64,000 nucleotides of DNA from Dyadobacter pollutisoli. GTDB lineage: Bacteria; Bacteroidota; Bacteroidia; Cytophagales; Spirosomataceae. Below, one piece after another: positions 8,623 through 16,566 of this stretch; position 1 is the stretch's first letter, and every line of letters begins with the position of its first letter. The stretch is taken from contig NZ_CP112998.1 in NCBI RefSeq assembly GCF_026625565.1, positions 6,360,501 to 6,424,500 of the forward strand, given 5' to 3'. Position numbers and translations under genes: made by a program. Below the pieces are notes generated by a model. The model worked only from the letters and a program-made list of their open reading frames with translations, ran no database searches and was not told where the DNA came from.

Positions 8623-8762
8623 GGTTACAAATAAAGGAAATATCCAGACGAACTTCAATACGCTGTGTGAAGTGTTTTACAATGTTTCTTTGGTGGGATA
8701 CAACCACCGATGGTTCGCTACCCCGCGCCTCGACCTCTTTTTTGCTCTAAAAAGACAAGCCA

Positions 8763-10190
8763 ATGGAGACTGTAAATTTGACAACAAACGATAACCAAAG
8801 TTCGAACGAGCAGAAACTTGCGGATGCCCGAGAATTGATCGCAGAATTTTTTCACGCGACCGATCTGGAATTTATACGTGTTGAACTGTGGCAATTCCTG
8901 AAAGCGGTAACCACCGAAAAGCCCTTTTACTTTCTGGGCGATCCGTCTACGGTGCTTTGCCTGGAAAGGCATTTGCAAAAGATTATTAAGGTATGCAGAC
9001 TGCTGTTAGATGTTGCCGAAGACGATGGGATCGACCTTGACACCGGCAATTTTCAGCCTTTCAGTCATGCGCAAATTGAAGCTGACAGGAAGTATATAGG
9101 TAATGTTCGGGAGCTCAACGACCGATATGGTGGCATGATCCACAGGTTGTCGCTCGCTGAGACCGAGCAGCCGCTTTTGGCAATTAAGCGAGTCTTTGAG
9201 ATTTACAGCTATGACCAGTGGCAAGAGATTCTGGAAGACTGGGTAGAATACGCATTAAGCAAAGTGAGTATCTGCGAAGCGACCGGCGAATGTGCTGAAA
9301 TCATCCAGTACGAGTTATTGGAATCGCTTCTTGAAGCCATTTACCTGATTTCAAGAAGCGATCAGGGAATTCCGTATCAGAAACGCCGCCTTGGAAAAGT
9401 AGCTGGCGGCAAGGCGATCATCGAACTGCTAATTGCAGCGCTTGACCCGCTACTAATATTTGAGGTAAAGCATCCGACGCCGGAACTAATAGAGCAGAAG
9501 CCATATAGGGAATTACTGATTGTGTTTGCCGATGATAATCAAAAACCCTTCAAAGAGTATCAGCCAATAGTTGAGCTATCCAGCGTGGGCGATGAAAAGC
9601 TCTGCTGTTCAGTTCACAAATTATCGAATATTCATCATGCACTTATTAGTGGGCAAGTATATTTCTTGTTGGCATGCACCAATAATAATCTGGTCTACCA
9701 AAGAAGCGTTTCACCTTTGCCGAAAGTACTCCCGGAAACACTGGGACAATTGATGAAGCAATCAAGACAGGCTTTTACAACCGGAAAAGACAAAGCCAGA
9801 AAATTCTTTGAGGGGGCAGAGTATTATCGGCAAAAAGGTGAGCTTGCACTATCAATGTTTATGCTTCAACAAACCAGCGAAACCACATTCCGCACCATTG
9901 CCCTATCGCTGTATGGAAGGGAAAAGCGAACACATTCGATAAGGTCGCTTAAAAGGTTCAACCATAGGTTAGCTCCTCAATTGAATGACATCTTTCCTGG
10001 TGGTTCGCCGGATGAAGAAAGGCTTTTACAGCTCATTGAAGATGCGTACTCCGGGGGTAGGTATAATTTCCAATATGAAATCAGCGTTCCGGACTACGAA
10101 GAGATGTTCTTTCGGGTGTCTCGTTTACAAGAATTAGCAGTATTCGCATTTGAGGAGAGAATGCGAGTCATATTGATCTCGATGAGTTAG
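8763..10190 (+). CDS. HEPN-domain protein with degenerate nucleotidyltransferase-like region
   Basis: The C-terminal 120 residues of this 475-residue protein match the HEPN helical pattern: KFFEGAEYYRQKGELALSMF, then FMLQQTSETTFRTIALSLYG. A REKRTH segment gives the R-x4-H residues used by HEPN ribonucleases. The middle part contains PYRELLIVFADD, a strand typical of minimal nucleotidyltransferases (MNT) that pair with HEPN, but without a clear GS-DxD site. HEPN-MNT proteins act in toxin-antitoxin and anti-phage roles. Here both parts seem fused, and the N-terminal 230 residues are unrecognised. Confidence 0.7.
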   Translation: METVNLTTNDNQSSNEQKLADARELIAEFFHATDLEFIRVELWQFLKAVTTEKPFYFLGDPSTVLCLERHLQKIIKVCRLLLDVAEDDGIDLDTGNFQPFSHAQIEADRKYIGNVRELNDRYGGMIHRLSLAETEQPLLAIKRVFEIYSYDQWQEILEDWVEYALSKVSICEATGECAEIIQYELLESLLEAIYLISRSDQGIPYQKRRLGKVAGGKAIIELLIAALDPLLIFEVKHPTPELIEQKPYRELLIVFADDNQKPFKEYQPIVELSSVGDEKLCCSVHKLSNIHHALISGQVYFLLACTNNNLVYQRSVSPLPKVLPETLGQLMKQSRQAFTTGKDKARKFFEGAEYYRQKGELALSMFMLQQTSETTFRTIALSLYGREKRTHSIRSLKRFNHRLAPQLNDIFPGGSPDEERLLQLIEDAYSGGRYNFQYEISVPDYEEMFFRVSRLQELAVFAFEERMRVILISMS

Positions 10191-10488
10191 TGCCGAGGTG
10201 TCGTGTGCAGCTGTTTTGAGTAGGCGTGTATCATGAATGACAACGCCACCTATGTCTGGACTGGTCCTGGAATCCCGATTTACTCGGGAGGGCGGTCTTA
10301 TCGGATCAGTCTCTATTCAGCATACTTGTTGGGAACCTGCGGTCAGATTCCCTTCCAGGTTTACAGCTTTTGTACAACGAGAAAATTTCAAAAAAATGTT
10401 ACATTTGCACCGAGATAGGTGCGCTATCTCGTAGGTTCTTTGAAATACGGGGGTTAGTAGAAAACATTGGTTTAACAATCGTTAGACA
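10191..10488. other. intergenic, no gene recognised
   Basis: This stretch of about 300 bp has only short reading frames without family features. Its last 70 bases are AT-rich and probably hold the promoter of the MazF-like gene. No tRNA, repeat or clear hairpin was found. Confidence 0.5.
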
Positions 10489-10848
10489 ATGAGTATAGAA
10501 ATATTCAAAATTGGAGACATTTGTCTCGTTAAATTACCAAAATGTGGTAAGTACTGTTTACATGGGTTGCATAAGTGCGTTATATGTGGGCGAAGCGGCA
10601 GCAACTATGTCGTTGCGCCGATATCATCAAATAGAAAAGAGTTAAAGTTATGTGAGTACCCAGTTGAGGCTGGCAGATGCGGGATGGCCTGGGACTCAAA
10701 GATTAAGCTAGATCAGATTAGACCAGTTAGTGCGGAACTTGTCTTGAAGAGGGACCAGAATCGAGCTGACGAAGGTATGTTAAAAGCGATAAGTAATTAT
10801 TTAAAGAAAGAAGCGGAGGAGATAGAAAATTTCAGAACTGCTGCATGA
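10489..10848 (+). CDS. MazF/PemK-like protein without visible antitoxin
   Basis: The 119-residue product starts with FKIGDICLVKLP and contains YVVAPISSN and later WDSKIKLDQIRPVS. These correspond to the GDI.lv.fp start and the D-x-i-R-pv core of MazF/PemK endoribonuclease folds. A run of Cys and His (CGKYCLHGLHKCVICG) is an unusual insert that might bind metal. Toxins of this fold cleave mRNA and are usually preceded by a small antitoxin gene; none is seen in the 298 bp upstream. It may be an orphan toxin, be controlled elsewhere, or have another role. Confidence 0.6.
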   Translation: MSIEIFKIGDICLVKLPKCGKYCLHGLHKCVICGRSGSNYVVAPISSNRKELKLCEYPVEAGRCGMAWDSKIKLDQIRPVSAELVLKRDQNRADEGMLKAISNYLKKEAEEIENFRTAA

Positions 10849-10965
10849 TAACTGCGCATAGTATAATAAAAGATAGAATAAATATAAAATAATTTACAGC
10901 TACACCTATGTTCTTCCAGCTGACTCCCGTGTCTTAGGGCCTTTCAACGAGGCTAACGAAATAAA

Positions 10966-11853
10966 ATGGAAGATAAATTAGTTAGGATAGGAGTTTTCTA
11001 CGATGGGAATTATTTCCTACAAGTGAGCAATTACTACGCTTACGGTCATCCCCGCAAAAGACGTCTTAGTATTTCTGGTTTGCACGACTTTATACGTCAC
11101 CAAGTTGCTCAAGAAGAGGCAACTGACACGCGGCTATGTCATATAGTTGATAGTCATTATTTTAGGGGAAGGCTTAGCGCAGTTGAAGCAAGCCAGAGAG
11201 CGGATACGCTGTACAATGATCGTGTATTTGACGATATTTTGATGTCCGAAGGCGTAACCACTCATTATTTACCCTTGAAGACAAGCTTCGAAGGCTATAA
11301 GCAAGAGAAGGGTATCGACGTATGGTTGGCACTGGAGGCATATGAACTCTCCTTTTATAAGAGATTTAACGTTCTCGTGCTGATCGCTGCCGATGGTGAT
11401 TATGTCCCATTAGTCCGCAAATTGAATACTCTTGGAATTCGGGTAATGTTGCTTGGATGGGATTTCGAGTACGCGTCCGACACGGGGCAACGTTTCACGA
11501 CAAGGACTTCTCAGGACTTGTTAGAGGAAGCGACTTTTCCTATTCAGATGAGTGCAATAATAGATGATCGCGTAAAGCGGAATGATCCTATCGTCAACAG
11601 CCTATTTGTGCAAACAGAGAGCAAGAAAGCCAAAGATGATGTAGCGAAGGTGCCGGATCAAAACGTTAGCGAAATTATCGCGTTGAAGAATGGATTCGGT
11701 TTTATCAAAAATCCGCCTAACAACCTTTTCTTTCACCACTCAAGTGTGGTTAATGCCGATTTCAATGATCTCAAGGTTGGTGATAGAGTCCGATTTGCTA
11801 TTGAAAAAAATCAAAATGGGGAGGACATTGCCAAAAATGTCTATGTGATGTAA
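10966..11853 (+). CDS. NYN-domain (LabA/DUF88-type) ribonuclease fused to cold-shock domain
   Basis: Residues 5-180 form a NYN/PIN-like domain: GVFYDGNYF carries Asp13 and Asn15, GIDVWLALEAYEL gives a second acidic strand, and LIAADGDYVPLVRKL is the typical C-terminal acidic motif. These acidic residues bind Mg2+ for RNA cleavage. The last 60 residues (about 235-295) are a cold-shock domain, with NGFGFI as the RNP1-like strand, LFFHHSSV as RNP2-like and VGDRVRFAIEKN. The fusion suggests a nuclease directed to single-stranded nucleic acid. It stands alone between the MazF-like gene and the relaxase. Confidence 0.85.
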   Translation: MEDKLVRIGVFYDGNYFLQVSNYYAYGHPRKRRLSISGLHDFIRHQVAQEEATDTRLCHIVDSHYFRGRLSAVEASQRADTLYNDRVFDDILMSEGVTTHYLPLKTSFEGYKQEKGIDVWLALEAYELSFYKRFNVLVLIAADGDYVPLVRKLNTLGIRVMLLGWDFEYASDTGQRFTTRTSQDLLEEATFPIQMSAIIDDRVKRNDPIVNSLFVQTESKKAKDDVAKVPDQNVSEIIALKNGFGFIKNPPNNLFFHHSSVVNADFNDLKVGDRVRFAIEKNQNGEDIAKNVYVM

Positions 11854-11890
11854 ATGTACGATGTTGAGGGGTCGTGTTAGCAGTATATTT

Positions 11891-12856
11891 TCAGTGTGTA
11901 ATCTGTTGACTCTGCGATTTTTTCTTTCCTTTTTTCCTCAGATGTTCAGGAATATGATCAGCGCCGGCTGTATAGGACGGCTCCAACATTATTTTTAGGA
12001 AATCCGCTGCTGATTTGCCGGTTTCGGCCAGCATATCGGCCGTGTTAGCGAACAAGCGATGGCAAACAGCCTGCGCCAGCTCGTTGGCCACTGATCTGCT
12101 CTGGTGATTTCGTGAAGCAGCCTTGGTCAGTACCGTCAGCTGTTCCCGCTGCGTCAGCTTGCCGTTTTTCTGGATATTGGCGTAAGCAAGTGTCTCTTTA
12201 AGCTGCCTGTCAAACCCGAACATGCTATCAAAAAGGCTTTCGCCGCTTTGTTTGAAAGCGATCCGGTCGAACTGGCCCATTTTTTTAGAGTGCTCCGCAT
12301 TTTTTCCCCGCGAGGTATTCATTGGGCTGAGCTTGACTTTGTTTGTAGCATCTTTCCTGCTGACAATGACCTGTACGTGCATCTGCTCGCCATCCTTGCG
12401 CTCGCCCCGTTTTCTGATCCCTTGCTTGACCTCGGCATCGTTGTGGCCATAGTAACGGTAGTTTTCCAGTTTGGCAAACCAAACCAGGTCTTGATGACTG
12501 GTAATGCCGTCGCGGTTAAAGTTCTTAGCGTAGGCATCCATCACAGTAGCAGCAAATTCTTTCATTTGTTCTTTCGCACCATCTTCACCGTACTGCTTTT
12601 TCAGGAATGCGGTCTCCTTCTGGCTCGGGCTTATATTGACTAGAAAAAACTTGGCATCGGTCTTGCCGAGCTTGGCAATATTGTTATCGATCTTGCTAAC
12701 GACCTCATAAGGGCGGATTCCGGCGCGCTGTCCGTTAAACCAGTGTTCTATTTTTTGCTTTTGGTCAAGTCGGTTCTCTTTTTCCAGGTAATGTACCAGT
12801 CCGCTGCTACTACCCTTATTGTTAGCTTCCTTGCTGTCGGTGATGTTGATAAACAT
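11891..12856 (-). CDS. relaxase of BtgB/MbpB type (DUF5712-like)
   Basis: Relaxases nick the transfer origin and stay bound to the 5' end during mobilization. This 321-residue protein has the layout of the Bacteroides BtgB/MbpB group: FINITDSKEANNKGSSSGLV at the start, an HWFNGQRAGIRPYEV segment, and MHVQVIVSRKD, which supplies a His for the metal site. The basic tail (HLRKKGKKKSQ) suits DNA binding. It is preceded on the same strand by the BfmA/BtgA-like accessory gene, with a hairpin-rich non-coding stretch upstream of both, the usual order of oriT, accessory gene and relaxase. Confidence 0.85.
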   Translation of the reverse strand: MFINITDSKEANNKGSSSGLVHYLEKENRLDQKQKIEHWFNGQRAGIRPYEVVSKIDNNIAKLGKTDAKFFLVNISPSQKETAFLKKQYGEDGAKEQMKEFAATVMDAYAKNFNRDGITSHQDLVWFAKLENYRYYGHNDAEVKQGIRKRGERKDGEQMHVQVIVSRKDATNKVKLSPMNTSRGKNAEHSKKMGQFDRIAFKQSGESLFDSMFGFDRQLKETLAYANIQKNGKLTQREQLTVLTKAASRNHQSRSVANELAQAVCHRLFANTADMLAETGKSAADFLKIMLEPSYTAGADHIPEHLRKKGKKKSQSQQITH

Positions 12857-12881
12857 AGCTGTTAACTGTTTTGTGCAATAC

Positions 12882-13433
12882 TTATAATAAATTGACCTGC
12901 ATTTTAGTGGCAGCGATCAGCTCTTCCTTCTCTCTACCAGGCGTCATCATGCCGAACGAATCCCTGGACTTGATATAGCTGTCCAGGATAAAGAGGAACT
13001 GCGCTTTCAAGAGCTCCTTGCTCCGCTGGTTTTTCCTAATCGCCTCCATCAGCGCGTCGGTTTCCCTGAACCGGCGCACCAGGTCGTTCTGGCCGTTGAG
13101 AAGATCTGCATTAGCTTTGGCCACTTGGCTGTTAAACCGCTGAACGATCTCATCCTGCGATTCAGCTACCCGCTCCATTTCGGTCTTGATCGGGATTAAC
13201 AGCATCTCTTCCTGCTTTCGGATAAAACCGATGTAATCTTTGTGGCTTTTCATCAGCGCATTCTTCAAAAGTTCATCATTCAGGTCTGAGGGATCTTTCT
13301 TGCTTTTATAGAAATAGTCCACCATCTGGATGAAGACCTGCCGTTTTGTTCGCCCCAGTTTAAGGGCGATCTTTTCAAATTTTTCATCGACGAAGACGGG
13401 GTACCTGACCGATTTTACATTGATATCCTCCAT
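12882..13433 (-). CDS. BfmA/BtgA-family mobilization accessory protein
   Basis: This 183-residue protein starts with SVRYPVFVDEKFEKIALKLG, followed by TKRQVFIQMVDYFYKSKK, a strand-helix-helix pattern that recalls DNA-binding ribbon-helix-helix domains. The centre is a long coiled-coil-like helix rich in Glu, Gln and Lys. BfmA/BtgA proteins bind the transfer origin and help the relaxase. The gene is 25 bp upstream of the relaxase on the same strand and directly faces the hairpin cluster at 13494-13649. Confidence 0.8.
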   Translation of the reverse strand: MEDINVKSVRYPVFVDEKFEKIALKLGRTKRQVFIQMVDYFYKSKKDPSDLNDELLKNALMKSHKDYIGFIRKQEEMLLIPIKTEMERVAESQDEIVQRFNSQVAKANADLLNGQNDLVRRFRETDALMEAIRKNQRSKELLKAQFLFILDSYIKSRDSFGMMTPGREKEELIAATKMQVNLL

Positions 13434-13493
13434 TGTTGGCTTTGTTTGATGGCAAAAGGCCGGATAGGCCCAAATGCCTTAATTTATGTAGCA

Positions 13494-13649
13494 AGGATAC
13501 CCTTTGGTATCCTGTTTTCTTTTCTTTCACAGCGTAAACACAGTGGCGTATCCCCGGAGGATACGCAAAACCCCATTTGCAGCGCAAATGGCAAGCAAAG
13601 TAGGGCTCTGCCCAACTTCCGCTTGCTCCTTTTCTTTGGCAAGAAAAGG
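13494..13649. other. candidate oriT: four consecutive perfect hairpins
   Basis: The 282-bp gap upstream of the mobilization genes holds four perfect inverted repeats. They are AGGATACC/GGTATCCT (13494-13513, 4-nt loop), GCGTATCC/GGATACGC (13546-13566, 5-nt loop), CCATTTGC/GCAAATGG (13573-13591, 3-nt loop) and CCTTTTCTT/AAGAAAAGG (13628-13649, 4-nt loop). Transfer origins lie next to relaxase genes and are built of such repeats. The nick site itself is not identified. Confidence 0.6.
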
Positions 13650-13715
13650 ACAAGGTTGGCAGCTATCGCCGCCATCTGATCTGTGGGCGGTTTGAGGAAC
13701 AGCTCAAAGTAAAAC

Positions 13716-14642
13716 TTACATGCGCAAGCCCCGTGACCTTTTTAGCTCCTGTTGCCGGATCTGTTTTTCAGACTCTTTGCCTGCAATCAGCATTTGGTTC
13801 AAGTCCTTGTAATTTTGATAAATCCCCGAAGCATCAACAAAGTTGATCCCGGCATGCTCGAACTTTTCCATCAGCCTATTACCGGCAGCATCGTGGTCTG
13901 GGTACACGAAAACCGTGCGGTAATTTCTGAGGATATCCATGCTGCGCTCTGCCAAATTCACCGAGTTCAAAACGACAAAGTCGCTTCTTACGGGCTCCGG
14001 TTTTCGCAAGGTGAGAAGGGAGAGAAAATCGGTGAAGCCTTCAAGCACGCAGACTGATTTGTGACCTTGTTCGATATGGGTTATATCCTTTGGTGATGAG
14101 CTGCCTTTGAAGTACTCATTTCTGAGCTCATAGCCGCCGGATCGGTTTTCAAAGCCCACCGCGAAATAGTTTCTGTCGCCCACCTGATAGTACACCTCTC
14201 GGCAATGCGATTTGGCAATATCCAGATCGACGTGCCGTGATTCCAGGTATCGGGTGATAGCCGGATTGTTGCCTAAATCCTTTGTGCCGGTAATCTGGAT
14301 AGCAGGCTGATCAGGCGCCTGTGTAACGTCCCGGCGCATATGCGAACCGGTCTCTTTGAAATGTTGCGGTTGAAAAGAAAAAAATCCGGAACCTAGTTTT
14401 TCGAGGAGTGCTTTTGTATCGCAACGGAAAAGCGCCCGGCCAAGGTCGATAATATCTCCTCCCTGACCGTTTCCGTGATCATAATACATGTTCAGCTTGG
14501 CGTTGACCTTGAAGGAAGGGGTCTTTTCCTCCCGGAATGGAGAGATATACCAATGGTCTTGTCCGCGGACATAACTGGGATGGATATGGCAGTGTTTCAA
14601 GAGCTCCACAATAGGGATCTCTCTGGCTTGCTCGCAAGTCAT
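13716..14642 (-). CDS. Toprim-domain primase of mobile element
   Basis: This is a DnaG-like primase of 308 residues that would prime replication of the element's single strand after transfer or excision. The N-terminus (WYISPFREEKTPSFKV, then YDHGNGQGGDIIDL) matches the CHC2 zinc-ribbon domain of DnaG, though the metal-binding Cys residues are missing. The Toprim core follows: VCVLEGFTDFLSL with the catalytic Glu and FVYPDHDAAGN with the DxD pair. A C-terminal helicase-binding domain is absent, so it is shorter than chromosomal DnaG. It lies downstream of the helicase gene and the iteron-like repeats. Confidence 0.87.
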   Translation of the reverse strand: MTCEQAREIPIVELLKHCHIHPSYVRGQDHWYISPFREEKTPSFKVNAKLNMYYDHGNGQGGDIIDLGRALFRCDTKALLEKLGSGFFSFQPQHFKETGSHMRRDVTQAPDQPAIQITGTKDLGNNPAITRYLESRHVDLDIAKSHCREVYYQVGDRNYFAVGFENRSGGYELRNEYFKGSSSPKDITHIEQGHKSVCVLEGFTDFLSLLTLRKPEPVRSDFVVLNSVNLAERSMDILRNYRTVFVYPDHDAAGNRLMEKFEHAGINFVDASGIYQNYKDLNQMLIAGKESEKQIRQQELKRSRGLRM

Positions 14643-14726
14643 AATTTTACTGGGGTTAAAAGTTGAAAAAATTGATGAATTGATACGGAAGGCTTCTAAC
14701 TTTTTGTATTTCAGCCGCTTATGCCC

Positions 14727-14850
14727 GCATCAAAAGAGCATCAAAATGCATCGGGGCTTGCATCGCTATTTTGGGTTTGATGCGCGTTGATGCGGATTTT
14801 GATGCGCTGTAATTATTTATTAATCAATTAATTAAATATGATGCGCATCA
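14727..14850. other. candidate replication origin or operator with TGATGC iterons
   Basis: The hexamer TGATGC occurs at 14778, 14788, 14800 and 14839 and, inverted, at 14727, 14738 and 14845. The last two copies form the perfect palindrome TGATGCGCATCA (14839-14850). A tract almost free of G and C lies between 14810 and 14838. Iterons beside an AT-rich stretch, between helicase and primase genes, resemble a plasmid-type origin. An operator of the primase gene is the alternative. Confidence 0.5.
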
Positions 14851-14862
14851 AATCATCAAAAA

Positions 14863-16071
14863 TCAGGGCAATTCGTTGAGCTCATTTATGCGCTCTCGGG
14901 AGAGGGTGTAGTACCTGCCTTTCCCGGTCTGTTCGAAGACAGTACCATCGGTCACAAACCGGTATAGCGGGTATGCAAGCGAGTTACTTGCAGGGCTCAA
15001 TTTCCACGCACTTTGCAAAATTCGCTTGATCTGAGAGACGTCTTTGAAACGGATGTGCTTTTTGTTGAGCCAATCCTGGACATCCCCGGTACAGAACCGG
15101 ATTTCATCCAGGTCCTTTTCATCGGCGATCGTCAGCAGGATATGGGCGATCTCTACTTCCAGCTTGTTGCGGTTCTGATTGAGCAGTCTCTTCAATGCCG
15201 GCGTCGAGATTTGCTCTGCGGTAAACCACATGCGCGTTTTACTCGGGTGAACAAAGTCCCGACTTACCAGAAAATGCAGAAAGGACGGGATCTGCGCTCG
15301 CAGCTCGGCAAGCAGATGGTGATCCTCCGATTTGAGTGGCGGCACCTTTCTGACCCAGTACCGGATCTCTCCTGGCTCAGCGATGATGAAGTGGTCCTCG
15401 TTGTTGCTGCAAAGTATGAACTTGCCAAAGAACTCGACCTCCTGCCGGTCGAAGCCCTTCGCTTCCACCTTATAGAACCGGGCCGTGCTCAGGTTCTTGA
15501 TCCTTTCGGAATCCTCCTTTCTGTCCAGAAACGTTTCGTCCACGCCGATAACGAGCTTCTGGGCCCACTCGATGTTGAAGTTGGAGCGGAAGTCCTCATT
15601 GCTGTTGATGGTCATGTTTTCTCCGAAGATAGACTTGACAAAATGTAGGAATGTGGTCTTTCCCGTTCCGCGCTCTTCACTAACCAGGCACAGGATCGGA
15701 AGGATCTGTGTCGGGCGTTCGAGCAGGATTTTGAAGTAATCGTAGCCCATTTCGATCTGCTCTCCGAAAATATGGGTCAGGAACTGAAAGATCGTCGATG
15801 CGTCCCCTTGGCGGGCGACGTGCTGGAATGGCTGGTAGCGGTTGTAAAACCCGCCCACTTTTTGCTGATAGTCCAGATGGCTCGGCACGAAACAGAAGCC
15901 GTCGTAGCAATCCACCCGGTCTTTCAGATAGTCTCGGCTGTGATCCAATCGGATGCACTCCGCTGACCAGGGGATCAATGAGGATATTGTGTCGCCGGAA
16001 GACAAAGGGCGCAGCACCTTCTTGAAGTAGCTGGTCCCTATGCGTAGGTACATTGCTTTCTCGCTCATCAT
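14863..16071 (-). CDS. primase-helicase family (SF3/D5-like) ATPase
   Basis: The 402-residue protein has a P-loop at 134-140 (ERGTGKTTF region) and a Walker B at 173-180 (KLVIGVDETF). These are followed by FGKFILCSNNEDHFI as the SF3-type motif C with sensor Asn, then YWVRKVPPL as the arginine finger region. Superfamily 3 helicases of phages and mobile elements unwind DNA for replication. The usual N-terminal primase domain is missing and is supplied by the separate primase gene. Its start overlaps the stop of the small HTH gene (ATGA), so the two are translated together. Confidence 0.85.
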   Translation of the reverse strand: MMSEKAMYLRIGTSYFKKVLRPLSSGDTISSLIPWSAECIRLDHSRDYLKDRVDCYDGFCFVPSHLDYQQKVGGFYNRYQPFQHVARQGDASTIFQFLTHIFGEQIEMGYDYFKILLERPTQILPILCLVSEERGTGKTTFLHFVKSIFGENMTINSNEDFRSNFNIEWAQKLVIGVDETFLDRKEDSERIKNLSTARFYKVEAKGFDRQEVEFFGKFILCSNNEDHFIIAEPGEIRYWVRKVPPLKSEDHHLLAELRAQIPSFLHFLVSRDFVHPSKTRMWFTAEQISTPALKRLLNQNRNKLEVEIAHILLTIADEKDLDEIRFCTGDVQDWLNKKHIRFKDVSQIKRILQSAWKLSPASNSLAYPLYRFVTDGTVFEQTGKGRYYTLSRERINELNELP

Positions 16072-16352
16072 CTACTTGATTTATCGGTGAAATGCTTCAT
16101 GTACTCCATCACCTCAGAGAATAGAAAATAGATTCGACCATTGAGACGTCGATATGGAAGGCCTTTTTTCATCCATTCTCCAAGCGTTACGAGAGAAATG
16201 TCCAGGTCTTTGGCCATTTCCTTTCTTGTCTTCAATGGTTCATTTATGGATGATTTTTGTTGATTCGGGTCGATCGCGACGGTGATGGCGCTTAACTCTT
16301 CCCTGATAAGCATGCGGAAGGTATCAACTTCCATTAGAACGTAGTTTGGCAT
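16068..16352 (-). CDS. excisionase/MerR-type helix-turn-helix protein
   Basis: Residues 40-80 of this 94-residue protein give the HTH_17 pattern: TRKEMAKDLDISLVTLGEWM, then KGLPYRRLNGRIYF. Such small winged-helix proteins on integrative elements bend DNA for excision or control the replication genes. It is coupled by ATGA overlap to the helicase. An AT-rich stretch (16410-16440) upstream probably holds the promoter of this pair. Confidence 0.85.
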   Translation of the reverse strand: MPNYVLMEVDTFRMLIREELSAITVAIDPNQQKSSINEPLKTRKEMAKDLDISLVTLGEWMKKGLPYRRLNGRIYFLFSEVMEYMKHFTDKSSR

Positions 16353-16566
16353 GGCTCAACTTGTTTTGTTTAGCACAAAGTTGGCTAGCTCAGGGTATCG
16401 AGAAAAGCTTATATTAATCTTATATTATCTTATTTAACAATCTTGAGCCGAGAGGCTCACAGGACACTGTAGCGAATCGGTGCTTGGTATATTCTGTCAC
16501 TGTTGTTCATTAAACTTTCAAGCGTCGGTCAAGGCGGAAATCGATACAACCTGAGGGAATCACATT

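Noticed and set aside
10233..10434. Two overlapping small frames before the MazF-like gene as an antitoxin
   Set aside because: Neither resembles an antitoxin (no AbrB or RHH pattern) and both end well before the toxin start.
13446..13695. Four overlapping frames in both strands over the hairpin region
   Set aside because: Caused by the inverted repeats; mutually exclusive and without family features.
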